DNA of 7,474 bases from an uncultured beta proteobacterium (GCA_903827075.1 CAIKGX010000030.1:1-7474), one strand, 5' to 3'; counted from the first letter of the stretch, positions 1 through 6,589 are shown. Program-made: numbers and translations. The notes: generated by a model from the letters alone, not told the origin.

Positions 1-918
1 CGTATTCAAGAACTCAATCCCATGATGATCATGGCTTCAGTAAAAGGCTTTGGTCCTGGTCCATACGAGGATTGCAAGGTATATGAAAACGTCGCGCAAT
101 GTGCTGGTGGTTCTGCATCGACTACTGGTTTTGATGATGGCCCTCCTATGGTCACTGGTGCACAAATTGGTGATAGTGGTACCGGCTTGCATTTAGCATT
201 AGGCATTGTGACTGCGCTATATCAACGTACCCATTCTGGTCGCGGTCAAAAGGTATTGGCAGCAATGCAAGACTCCGTATTGAATCTATGCCGCGTGAAG
301 TTGCGTGATCAACAGCGATTAGAGCGCAATGGCACTATGCAAGAATATCCACAGTATCCCAACGGTACGTTTGGCGACTCTGTTCCCCGCGCCGGCAATG
401 CCTCTGGTGGTGGCCAGCCTGGTTGGATTCTGAAATGTAAAAACTGGGAAAAGGATACTAATTCCTATATCTATGTCGTTGTACAAGCCCCTGTCTGGGA
501 GGCTATTTGCAAAGTTATTGGTCGAGAGGATTGGATCACCGATCAGAACTTCTCTTCAGCGATGGCGCGTTTGCCACGCCTAATGGAAATCTTTGCTGAG
601 ATTGAGAAGTGGACATCTACTTTGACTAAATTTGAAGTAATGGATATCTTGAATAAGTACGACATCCCATGCGGCCCTATTTTGTCGATGAAAGAAATTT
701 CTGAAGAGCCATCATTACGTGCCACAGGAACTGTGGTCGAGGTAGACCACCCTATTCGCGGCAAGTACTTAACAGTGGGCAACCCAATTAAGATGTCTGA
801 TAGCGAAACCGTTGTGACACGTTCACCATTGTTAGGTGAGCATACCGATGAGATTCTCAGTGAGTTAGGATTTAGCACTGATGAATTAATTTCATTGCGT
901 CACGATAAGGTTATTTAA
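1..918 (+). CDS. frc: Formyl-CoA:oxalate CoA-transferase, 5'-truncated by window edge
   Basis: This class III CoA-transferase moves CoA from formyl-CoA to oxalate, giving formate and oxalyl-CoA, in cytoplasmic oxalate catabolism together with oxalyl-CoA decarboxylase (not in view). The frame is open from base 1, so the first visible ATG (base 22) is internal; 305 residues are visible. The catalytic aspartate lies in the motif GAQIGDSGTG, visible residue 58, equivalent to Asp169 of the Oxalobacter enzyme. That implies about 111 missing residues and a full length near 416, normal for the family. Further hallmarks are GRGQKV, MQDSVLNL, KLRDQQRLERNG, the glycine loop SGGGQPGW (135-142), PCGP and the C-terminal PLLGEHTDEIL. 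The first glycine of the usual four-glycine loop is serine here. The stop lies one base before the next ATG, so the two genes are probably cotranscribed. Another family III CoA-transferase is possible, but the active-site blocks match Frc closely. Confidence 0.93.
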   Translation, partial: RIQELNPMMIMASVKGFGPGPYEDCKVYENVAQCAGGSASTTGFDDGPPMVTGAQIGDSGTGLHLALGIVTALYQRTHSGRGQKVLAAMQDSVLNLCRVKLRDQQRLERNGTMQEYPQYPNGTFGDSVPRAGNASGGGQPGWILKCKNWEKDTNSYIYVVVQAPVWEAICKVIGREDWITDQNFSSAMARLPRLMEIFAEIEKWTSTLTKFEVMDILNKYDIPCGPILSMKEISEEPSLRATGTVVEVDHPIRGKYLTVGNPIKMSDSETVVTRSPLLGEHTDEILSELGFSTDELISLRHDKVI

Positions 919-919
919 T

Positions 920-1852
920 ATGCGGGTCGCGCTGATTGGGAGTGCTGATTTTGGTAAGGCAGCTTTAGAAGCTTTTTTAGATCGCGGCGATGACGTTGTT
1001 GCCGTCTTCTGTCCTCCAGATAATCCCAAATCTAGCAAGCCTGAATTGCTTAAAGAGGCAGCGTTGGCAAGGGGAATTACTCCTTTGCAGTTTGCCTCCC
1101 TCAGGAGTGCAGAGGCTGCCCAAGCCATGATTGATAGCAAGGCCGACATCTGTGTCATGGCTTATGTGCTTCAGTTTGTACCTCAAGAGCTTGTCAAATT
1201 ACCTCGCCATGGCACGATTCAATACCATCCTTCTCTATTACCCAAATATCGGGGCCCAAGTGCGATTAATTGGGCGATTGCATTAGGTGAAGAAAAAACG
1301 GGCTTAACTATCTTCCGCCCAAGCGACGGATTAGATGAAGGCGCAGTTATTTTGCAAAAAGAAGTGCAGATTGGCCCCGATGACACTTTGGGAAAAATCT
1401 ACTTTGACCATTTATTTCCTCTAGGTGTAAAGGCCTTACTTGAGGCTGCAGATCTTGTGGTGGCAGAAAAGCATGCCGAAGTAGTGCAAGATGAATCGCA
1501 AGCAAACTATGAAGGTTGGTTTGATGCAAGCGCTGCACAGATTCATTGGGCAAGCCACATTTCCCAAATCTATAACTTAATACGAGCCGCTAATCCTGCA
1601 CCAGGCGCATGGACGAAGTTTGGCGATCAAAAAGTACAGATTTACGATTGCCATAAACACTTTGTGCAAACCTTTGGTGCTGTCAAAGGCAAGCCAGGTG
1701 AGGTTACACAAATTACTTTGGACTCATTTTTCGTGAGTTGTCATGGTGGACAGATTGAAGTGTTGAAGGCAAAGGGCGCTGCAGGAAAAGTCAGCGGTGC
1801 CGAGTTGGCGAAAGAACTACAGATTGAAGTGGGTCAGTTCTTCGCGCTGTAA
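920..1852 (+). CDS. Formyltransferase-family protein resembling the 10-formyl-THF hydrolase domain
   Basis: This 310-residue protein has a Rossmann-like formyltransferase domain (about 1-185) and a C-terminal OB-like domain (about 200-305). His103 in YHPSLLPKYRG and Asp139 in DGLDEG are spaced like the catalytic His106/Asp142 of formyl-THF dehydrogenase. SAINW, LQKE, PDDT and LFPLGVKALLEAADLV, then NYEGW, IHW and PGAWT, also read like that enzyme's hydrolase domain. Methionyl-tRNA formyltransferase instead carries an Asn two residues before the His; here it is Gln101. No def gene adjoins it, as would be common for a true fmt. The likely substrate is 10-formyl-tetrahydrofolate or another formyl donor. 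The start follows the frc stop by one base, with AAGG at 907-910 as a well-placed ribosome binding site, so it is probably coupled to frc. A link to formyl-CoA or formate metabolism is inference. The family is confident, the exact reaction is not. Confidence 0.85.
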   Translation: MRVALIGSADFGKAALEAFLDRGDDVVAVFCPPDNPKSSKPELLKEAALARGITPLQFASLRSAEAAQAMIDSKADICVMAYVLQFVPQELVKLPRHGTIQYHPSLLPKYRGPSAINWAIALGEEKTGLTIFRPSDGLDEGAVILQKEVQIGPDDTLGKIYFDHLFPLGVKALLEAADLVVAEKHAEVVQDESQANYEGWFDASAAQIHWASHISQIYNLIRAANPAPGAWTKFGDQKVQIYDCHKHFVQTFGAVKGKPGEVTQITLDSFFVSCHGGQIEVLKAKGAAGKVSGAELAKELQIEVGQFFAL

Positions 1853-1871
1853 TAATTACATAAGGTAATTA
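1853..1871. repeat. Perfect 7-bp AT-rich inverted repeat between convergent genes
   Basis: TAATTAC (1853-1859) and GTAATTA (1865-1871) are perfect reverse complements around a 5-base loop. They occupy the 16-base gap between the converging formyltransferase and panC genes, and the right arm contains the panC stop codon. The location suits a bidirectional terminator, but the stem is AT-rich and no clear U-tract follows on either strand, so any terminator activity would be weak. Confidence 0.35.
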
Positions 1872-2720
1872 AATTTCTAAGTTATCAATTAAGCGGGTCT
1901 TGCCCAGCTTGGCCGCGGTGAGGATCACTAAAGGCTCGCCTGCTTGTAAGTTTTCGTTGTTGGATGGCGCCAAGTCACTCTGTTGGCGAATAGCGATGTA
2001 GTCAGGCTGCCATCCCCGTTGCGCCAATACTGCAACTGCCTTTTTTTCAATGACTTCGAGTGCTGCCATATTTCTGCTACTTAACTCTAAAACTTGAGTG
2101 CGTACTTCATTCAGTAAACGCTGTAATTCTGGGGCCTCGGATCGCTCCGCTGTAGAGAGGTAGCCATTACGCGAGGAGAGCGCTAAGCCATCTTCAGCGC
2201 GAATCGTTTCCCCGGGAATAATTTCTACTGGCAAGGCAAACTGTTTGGCCATTTGGCGAATGATCATCAACTGTTGATAGTCTTTTTTGCCAAAGACGGC
2301 TACCTTGGGTTGTACGCAAGACAGAAGCTTAAGCACTACCGTGCAAACCCCTTTAAAAAAGCCAGGACGAAACTCCCCCTCAAGAATATCGCCCAACTGC
2401 TGCGGGGGATCTACACGGTATTCCTGAGGCTGTGGGTACAAGTCACGCTCAGTAGGGGCAAATAGAATGTAGACACCTTCTTTTTCTAACTTGTCGATGT
2501 CAGCCTGCATGGTGCGGGGATAGCTATCAAAATCCTCATTAGGACCAAACTGCAAGCGATTCACAAAGATGCTGGCAACTACAGGGTCACCATGTAGTCT
2601 TGCAAGGCGCATGAGTGAAAGATGGCCCTCATGAAGGTTGCCCATTGTTGGCACAAAGGAGGCGCGATTTTGTCCACGCAAGTGGTCGCGTAATTCGCCG
2701 ATATCGCTAATGATTTTCAT
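1869..2720 (-). CDS. panC: Pantothenate synthetase (pantoate--beta-alanine ligase)
   Basis: PanC condenses pantoate with beta-alanine using ATP, via a pantoyl-adenylate intermediate, in the last step of pantothenate (coenzyme A precursor) synthesis in the cytoplasm. The 283-residue length is standard. Visible motifs are the HIGH-type nucleotide site PTMGNLHEGH (24-33), the pantoate-binding FVNRLQFGPNEDF (52-64), RPGFFKGV (118-125), FGKKDYQQ (143-150) and the KMSKS-like loop ALSSRNGYLS (180-189). The variants FVNRLQF and RPGFF replace the FVNPTQF and RPGHF forms known from enteric bacteria and fit a Burkholderiales enzyme. Its ATG overlaps the scpA stop by four bases (ATGA), so it is the last gene of a DUF3460–scpA–panC unit and probably depends on translational coupling. 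panB and panD are not in view. Confidence 0.97.
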   Translation of the reverse strand: MKIISDIGELRDHLRGQNRASFVPTMGNLHEGHLSLMRLARLHGDPVVASIFVNRLQFGPNEDFDSYPRTMQADIDKLEKEGVYILFAPTERDLYPQPQEYRVDPPQQLGDILEGEFRPGFFKGVCTVVLKLLSCVQPKVAVFGKKDYQQLMIIRQMAKQFALPVEIIPGETIRAEDGLALSSRNGYLSTAERSEAPELQRLLNEVRTQVLELSSRNMAALEVIEKKAVAVLAQRGWQPDYIAIRQQSDLAPSNNENLQAGEPLVILTAAKLGKTRLIDNLEI

Positions 2721-3580
2721 GCGCTAGGGGTATATGCGAGGCGCACATAAATAGGGGCATAGGGCTCAGCTTGCGTAATCTCTACCAAGGCTTCGCGAGA
2801 AAGTTCAAGCATAGCAATAAAGTTCACAATCACTACGGCAACCCCACCGCCCGATTGAATGGCTTCTTCGAATAATTCACCGAATTCAACAAAACGGGTA
2901 CTCTGCAAGCGACGCAAAATGCGCGTCATAAAGTCGCGTACAGATAAGGCTTCGCGAGTAATGGTGTGATGTTGATTGAGTTTGGCGCGATGCAGTACAT
3001 CACGCCAAGCCATTTGTAGGTCATCTACATCCACATCTGGCCAAGTTACAGCAACAGTAGTGTCTACATGGCCATGGGCGATTTGGAAGTCACGCCCTTG
3101 CTGGGGAATCTGATCAAGTTCTAGGGCAGCTAGCTTCATCCGCTCATATTCTAGTAGGCGACGAACCAATTCTGCGCGAGGATCATCAACCTCTTCATCG
3201 CTGTCTGCTTTTTTCATGGGCAGCAGCATGCGGGATTTAATTTCAATCAACATGGCTGCCATTAGCAAATACTCGGCAGCTAGCTCTAGATTGTGATGAC
3301 GGATTTGGTCGATATAGCTCAGGTACTGTAGGGTCACCTGAGCCATGGGAATGTCGAGTACGTTGAAATTTTGCTTACGAATCAAATACAGCAAAAGATC
3401 TAACGGACCTTCAAATGCTTCTAGAAAAACTTCTAGTGCATCTGGTGGAATATAGAGATCGGTGGGGAGCTTAAATAAAGGCTCACCATATAACTTAGCA
3501 AATGCTGAGGACATGCCATCAGTTACCGATGGAGTGCTGTCCAGTAAGTCCGATAGAGGCTGTGCGCTAGCTTCAGTCAT
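2717..3580 (-). CDS. scpA: Segregation and condensation protein A (kleisin)
   Basis: ScpA is the kleisin subunit that joins Smc and ScpB to form the bacterial condensin used in chromosome compaction and segregation. The protein has 287 residues. After a variable leader (1-45), the conserved N-terminal block runs from DALEVFLEAFEGPLDLLLYL (48-67) through KQNFNVLDIP to LAAEYLLMAAMLIEIKSRML (100-119). An acidic linker follows (KKADSDEEVDDP, 123-134), then a helical arm (DPRAELVRRLLEYERMKL). The C-terminal winged-helix region (about 212-287) holds SVRDFM, FVEFGELFEEA, FIAMLEL and ITQAEPYAPIYV. The chosen ATG lies inside the end of the upstream DUF3460 gene (ATGACTGA, 8-base overlap) and has no strong ribosome binding site, consistent with coupled translation. 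Met23 is an alternative start that would keep the whole conserved domain. Neither scpB nor smc is in view. Confidence 0.95.
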   Translation of the reverse strand: MTEASAQPLSDLLDSTPSVTDGMSSAFAKLYGEPLFKLPTDLYIPPDALEVFLEAFEGPLDLLLYLIRKQNFNVLDIPMAQVTLQYLSYIDQIRHHNLELAAEYLLMAAMLIEIKSRMLLPMKKADSDEEVDDPRAELVRRLLEYERMKLAALELDQIPQQGRDFQIAHGHVDTTVAVTWPDVDVDDLQMAWRDVLHRAKLNQHHTITREALSVRDFMTRILRRLQSTRFVEFGELFEEAIQSGGGVAVVIVNFIAMLELSREALVEITQAEPYAPIYVRLAYTPSA

Positions 3581-3761
3581 TCGAGTAAACGTAGGCGCGT
3601 TGCTTCAATTTGGCGACCTTTGCTCGACGCTGCTCTTCTATTGTTAGCGGCTCTTTATCCCATAGGAGCGCGCGCCCTGCCTGCTGGCCTGCTTCGAGAT
3701 CGGGTTTCTCGGATTTAAGCTCATTTAAGAACTGGGTGAATTCGGATTGATATCTTGCCAT
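3573..3761 (-). CDS. DUF3460 family small protein
   Basis: This protein of 62 residues has unknown function. It starts MARYQSEFTQFLNELK and continues with KPDLEAGQQAGRALLWDKEP, a run of EEQRRAKVAKLKQR, and ends YVYSND. This matches the DUF3460 family as I recall it, found beside scpA in betaproteobacteria. It is charged, mostly helical in appearance, and lacks a signal peptide, membrane segment or cysteines. I chose the ATG at 3759-3761 because AGGA lies about six bases upstream on the minus strand and family members begin at this point; a TTG seven codons earlier is unlikely. Its stop codon lies within the start of scpA (8-base overlap), making it the first gene of the scpA–panC unit. A role connected with ScpA is suggested only by this position. 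Confidence 0.88.
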   Translation of the reverse strand: MARYQSEFTQFLNELKSEKPDLEAGQQAGRALLWDKEPLTIEEQRRAKVAKLKQRAYVYSND

Positions 3762-3890
3762 GGCATTTCCTAAAATACTCAATTAATTCAATAACTTATA
3801 AAAGTAACTCAGCAATCATGCATGCTCAGACCATCATTATTAACGATTTTTCCTACAAGCTAGCTGAATTTCTGCCGACAAAGTAGAGTT
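3762..3890. other. Intergenic region between metG and the DUF3460 gene
   Basis: These 129 AT-rich bases separate metG from the downstream same-strand unit. They must hold the promoter of DUF3460–scpA–panC unless metG transcription reads through. On the minus strand, TATAAG (3800-3795) resembles a -10 box, but no convincing -35 lies at the right distance. Two 8-base palindromes (CATGCATG, 3818-3825; AGCTAGCT, 3858-3865) occur without loops. No terminator hairpin with a U-tract is visible after metG. Confidence 0.3.
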
Positions 3891-5561
3891 TTAAAGGTTG
3901 GCGGCCAGCAAAGCCTCGATTTGAGGGGCTTCTACGCGTGTCATGAGGTGTTTATAAGGCTTAATTGGGTTTTGACTGCTTAATGGCGTATGAACGTCAT
4001 TCCAGCTCAATGGTGCTACCGATAGGAACTCTTCGGCACCCGCAGCTACATGCGGTAGAACTGGCTTGAGATACAGGCTGAGCATGCGGAAGGTCTCTAA
4101 AGTGATGCTACAGACGCGCTGCAAATCGGCTTCACGCTCTGGTACTTTGGCAATATCCCAAGGCTTGTTCTCATCGACGAATGCATTGACCTTATCGGCA
4201 AGTTCCATGATGGTTCGCAATGCCTTGGCATATTCACGAGCCTCATAAAGGGCAGCAATTTTTTCATTCGCCGCAGCAATCTCAATGACCAATGGATCAC
4301 TCATCGCTTGATCAGAAACAATGCCACCAAAACGCTTGACCAAAAAGCCCGCGCTACGACTTGCAATATTGATGAACTTACCAAGTAAGTCACTATTGAC
4401 TCTCGCAACAAAATCTTGGAGATTAAGATCCAAATCTTCCATGCTGTCATTGAGCTTGGTAGCAAAGTAGTAACGGAACCACTCTGGATTAAAGCCAGAC
4501 TCAATCACACTATGCGCAGAAATGAGTGTGCCACGCGACTTGCTCATCTTCTCACCATCGACTGTGAGAAAGCCATGCGCAAAAACATTGGTAGGGGTGC
4601 GGTAGCCTGCAAAATGCAAAGTAGCTGGCCAAAACAGCGTGTGAAAGTAAAGAATGTCTTTACCGATGAAATGATATTGCTCGGTAGTGGAGTCAGGTCT
4701 GACCCACTCTTCAAAGTTGAGGTCTTTTTTCTCGCAATAATTGAGAAAGCTAGCGTAGTAACCAATCGGAGCGTCAAGCCAGACATAGAAGTACTTGCCA
4801 GGGGCATCGGGAATCTCAAAGCCAAAGTAGGGAGCATCACGGGAGATATCCCAGTCGCCCAGTTTGCTCTCGCCGGGTTGGCCAACCCATTCCTTCATCT
4901 TGTTACGTGCTTCGGGTTGTAAAGGTGTTTTTACTTGAGTCCACTCGCGCAAGAAGTTTTCGCAACGAGGGTCTGATAGTTTGAAGAAATAATGATCGGA
5001 TACTTTTTTAATCGGCGTTGCACCACTGACGACCGAGAATGGATTCTTTAAGTCAGTCGGAGAGTAGGTTGCACCACACTTTTCACAAGAGTCGCCATAC
5101 TGATCTTTAGCGCCACACTTTGGGCACTCGCCTTTAATAAAGCGATCTGGCAGGAACATTTCTTTAACGGGGTCATACGCTTGCTCAATCGAGCGCATTT
5201 CAATTAAACCAGCGTCACGTAGCTTGAGATAAATACTCTGAGCCAGTTTTTCATTCTCAGGGCTATCGGTGGTGTAGTAATTATCGAATGAAATTAAGAA
5301 ATCATCAAAGTCACGCTTATGCTCTTTCCAAACATTGGCGATCAGCTCTTTTGGTGTCAGACCTTCTTTTTCAGCGCGCAACATAATGGGCGTGCCATGG
5401 GTATCGTCTGCCCCAACGTAATGGACCTCATGGCCACGCATTCTTTGGAAGCGAACCCAGATATCGGTCTGTACATATTCCACCAAATGGCCAATATGAA
5501 TCTGACCATTGGCATACGGCAGGGCGGAAGTAACAAGAAGGCGACGTGGGGAGCTGCTCAT
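3891..5561 (-). CDS. metG: Methionyl-tRNA synthetase lacking the C-terminal tRNA-binding domain
   Basis: MetG charges tRNA-Met with methionine using ATP, for both initiation and elongation, in the cytoplasm. The class I catalytic domain shows PYANGQIHIGHL (HIGH at 22-25), the connective insert with a four-cysteine zinc knuckle (Cys146, 149, 159, 162; CPKCG and CEKCG), WLDAPIGY (261-268) and the KMSKS loop (338-342, in DGEKMSKSRG). The anticodon-binding helical domain follows (about 385-545), including NKPWDI. The protein stops at residue 556 right after HLMTRVEAPQIEALLAANL. E. coli and most Burkholderiales enzymes continue for over 100 residues into an EMAPII-like tRNA-binding and dimerisation domain. 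None of the three frames beyond the stop resembles that domain, so this looks like a natural short form, not a frameshift. The start fits the family (SSSPRRLLVTSALPYANG), although no good ribosome binding site precedes it. It is divergent from fdhD. Confidence 0.97.
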   Translation of the reverse strand: MSSSPRRLLVTSALPYANGQIHIGHLVEYVQTDIWVRFQRMRGHEVHYVGADDTHGTPIMLRAEKEGLTPKELIANVWKEHKRDFDDFLISFDNYYTTDSPENEKLAQSIYLKLRDAGLIEMRSIEQAYDPVKEMFLPDRFIKGECPKCGAKDQYGDSCEKCGATYSPTDLKNPFSVVSGATPIKKVSDHYFFKLSDPRCENFLREWTQVKTPLQPEARNKMKEWVGQPGESKLGDWDISRDAPYFGFEIPDAPGKYFYVWLDAPIGYYASFLNYCEKKDLNFEEWVRPDSTTEQYHFIGKDILYFHTLFWPATLHFAGYRTPTNVFAHGFLTVDGEKMSKSRGTLISAHSVIESGFNPEWFRYYFATKLNDSMEDLDLNLQDFVARVNSDLLGKFINIASRSAGFLVKRFGGIVSDQAMSDPLVIEIAAANEKIAALYEAREYAKALRTIMELADKVNAFVDENKPWDIAKVPEREADLQRVCSITLETFRMLSLYLKPVLPHVAAGAEEFLSVAPLSWNDVHTPLSSQNPIKPYKHLMTRVEAPQIEALLAANL

Positions 5562-5697
5562 GAAAACGGAACTTAAATAAGAATCAATTGAGAATAGGGT
5601 GAATATATGATTATGAGGCTTGGACTATAGTTCAGCAGTAATTTTAGACTGCGGTTAAAGTGAATACCGATTAGAAAACAATTAAAGCGACTGTTTA
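5562..5697. promoter_or_regulatory. Divergent intergenic region between metG and fdhD
   Basis: These 136 AT-rich bases must carry the promoters for both divergent genes. Candidates are weak. On the plus strand, TTGAGA (5588-5593) is followed after 17 bases by TTATGA, and TATAGT (5626-5631) resembles a -10 box without a matching -35. On the minus strand, CATAAT (5617-5612) is a possible metG -10. A small inverted repeat, GCAGT (5635-5639) and ACTGC (5648-5652) with an 8-base spacer, could be an operator. No single site is convincing. Its function as a promoter region follows from gene orientation. Confidence 0.4.
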
Positions 5698-6543
5698 ATG
5701 GCTGTTTCCCCAACAATTGAGATGTCCCATGCCTGCGTGCCCTTGGTGCACGAGGTTGAGGTAATAGACGAGGCAGGGCGCCGTAAAACCACCCACATCC
5801 CTGGTGAGCGGCCTTTAACAATCTATTTGGATAAGCGGGAAGTAGTGACTCTAATGACCCTGGGGAGCGCTCCAGAGGCCCTGGTTTTGGGTTACTTACG
5901 CAATCAGCGTTTAGTAGAGGCGGTGGAAGATATCGAGAGCATTCAGGTGGATTGGGAGACTGATTCAGCCGCTGTCAAAACCCGACGTAGCACGGTTGAT
6001 ATTGATGCCCTCACAAGCAAGCGGGTGGTCACCACTGGATGCGGTCAGGGAACGATGTTTGGTGGTCTGATTGAGGAGATGTCGGAGATTCGCTTGCCCG
6101 ATGGCCCTCAATTGACACAAGAGGCAATTGTTGCTTTGATTGACGAGATTCGGGTGCACGACACCATTTATAAGAAATCTGGCTCGGTGCATGCCTGTGC
6201 GGTTTTTGAGCGGGATGGCAATAACCGAGTTCGCTTGCTTCATTTCATTGAAGATGTGGGTCGCCATAATGCGGTGGACTCGATTTCTGGACTGATGTGG
6301 TTGGCTGATAAGCCGGGCAAAGATTTAATCTTCTTTACTACGGGTCGTCTCACCTCTGAGATGGTGATTAAGGGCGCTCAGATGGGCATCCCCTTCCTCC
6401 TCACTCGCTCTGGCGTGACCTTGATGGGTCTCGAGCTCGCCCGTAAAACCCATCTCACCCTGCTTTCTCGCTGCTCTGGTAAGCACTTTGAGATTTATAA
6501 CGCTCCTGAGAGGGTGCTATTTACACAGGCAGCTGTGATTTGA
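5698..6543 (+). CDS. fdhD: Formate dehydrogenase accessory sulfurtransferase FdhD
   Basis: FdhD passes sulfur from a cysteine desulfurase to the molybdenum bis-guanine dinucleotide cofactor of formate dehydrogenase, a step needed for activity; it is cytoplasmic. The 281-residue length is normal. Hallmarks are ERPLTIYLD (37-45), the substrate loop TTGCGQGTMF (112-121), SGSVHACAVF, HFIEDVGRHNAVD, FFTTGRLTSEMVIKGAQMGI and LLTRSGVT. The E. coli protein has a CxxC motif in the loop (Cys121 and Cys124); here only Cys115 remains and the second position is Gly118 (CGQG). I recall this single-cysteine form from other betaproteobacteria. The start ATG at 5698 has no strong ribosome binding site; Met9 is an alternative. 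The gene looks somewhat more GC-rich than metG in sampled lines. No formate dehydrogenase structural gene is in view, and its position between metG and dcd is not its usual setting. Confidence 0.95.
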   Translation: MAVSPTIEMSHACVPLVHEVEVIDEAGRRKTTHIPGERPLTIYLDKREVVTLMTLGSAPEALVLGYLRNQRLVEAVEDIESIQVDWETDSAAVKTRRSTVDIDALTSKRVVTTGCGQGTMFGGLIEEMSEIRLPDGPQLTQEAIVALIDEIRVHDTIYKKSGSVHACAVFERDGNNRVRLLHFIEDVGRHNAVDSISGLMWLADKPGKDLIFFTTGRLTSEMVIKGAQMGIPFLLTRSGVTLMGLELARKTHLTLLSRCSGKHFEIYNAPERVLFTQAAVI

Positions 6544-6550
6544 AGACTGC

Positions 6551-6579
6551 GGCAATGAGAAATTAAGTAGTTCTCAGCC
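6551..6579. repeat. Imperfect hairpin between fdhD and dcd
   Basis: TGAGAA (6556-6561) pairs with TTCTCA (6571-6576) around a 9-base loop. GGC (6551-6553) and GCC (6577-6579) extend the stem beyond a two-base bulge. It begins eight bases after the fdhD stop and ends before the putative dcd promoter. It could be a weak fdhD terminator, but no U-tract follows, or it could be a protein-binding site. Confidence 0.35.
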
Positions 6580-6589
6580 TATAAATTCA

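Noticed and set aside
22..918. frc starting at the ATG at base 22
   Set aside because: The frame is open back to base 1 and the residues there (RIQELNP) match the middle of Frc, so the true start lies outside the window.
920..1852. Assignment as fmt (Met-tRNA formyltransferase)
   Set aside because: The Asn of the Asn-x-His motif is missing, SAINW and the C-terminal IHW/PGAWT blocks match formyl-THF dehydrogenase, and no def gene is adjacent.
3573..3782. Longer DUF3460 form starting with TTG at 3782
   Set aside because: The seven extra residues run through the AGGA ribosome binding site that serves the ATG at 3761, and family members begin at the MARY-like point.
3818..3865. Palindromes CATGCATG and AGCTAGCT as operators or terminators
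   Set aside because: Both are short, have no loop or U-tract, and are expected by chance.
3818..3886. Possible 22-codon plus-strand ORF in the metG–DUF3460 gap (begins MHAQTIIIND)
   Set aside because: It has no ribosome binding site or recognisable family, and it is too short to separate from chance in AT-rich sequence.
3762..3890. metG as a frameshifted pseudogene with its lost domain downstream
   Set aside because: Reading all three minus-strand frames past the stop gives no resemblance to the tRNA-binding domain, and all catalytic motifs are intact.
4416..4922. 168-codon open frame on the plus strand opposite metG
   Set aside because: It is fully antisense to well-conserved MetG sequence, shows no recognisable motif, and has no upstream ribosome binding site; it follows from the codon use of metG.
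5573..5821. 82-codon open frame on the minus strand across the metG–fdhD gap
   Set aside because: It overlaps the start of fdhD antisense, and its composition (Arg/Pro-rich, then hydrophobic from AT-rich DNA) looks like chance.
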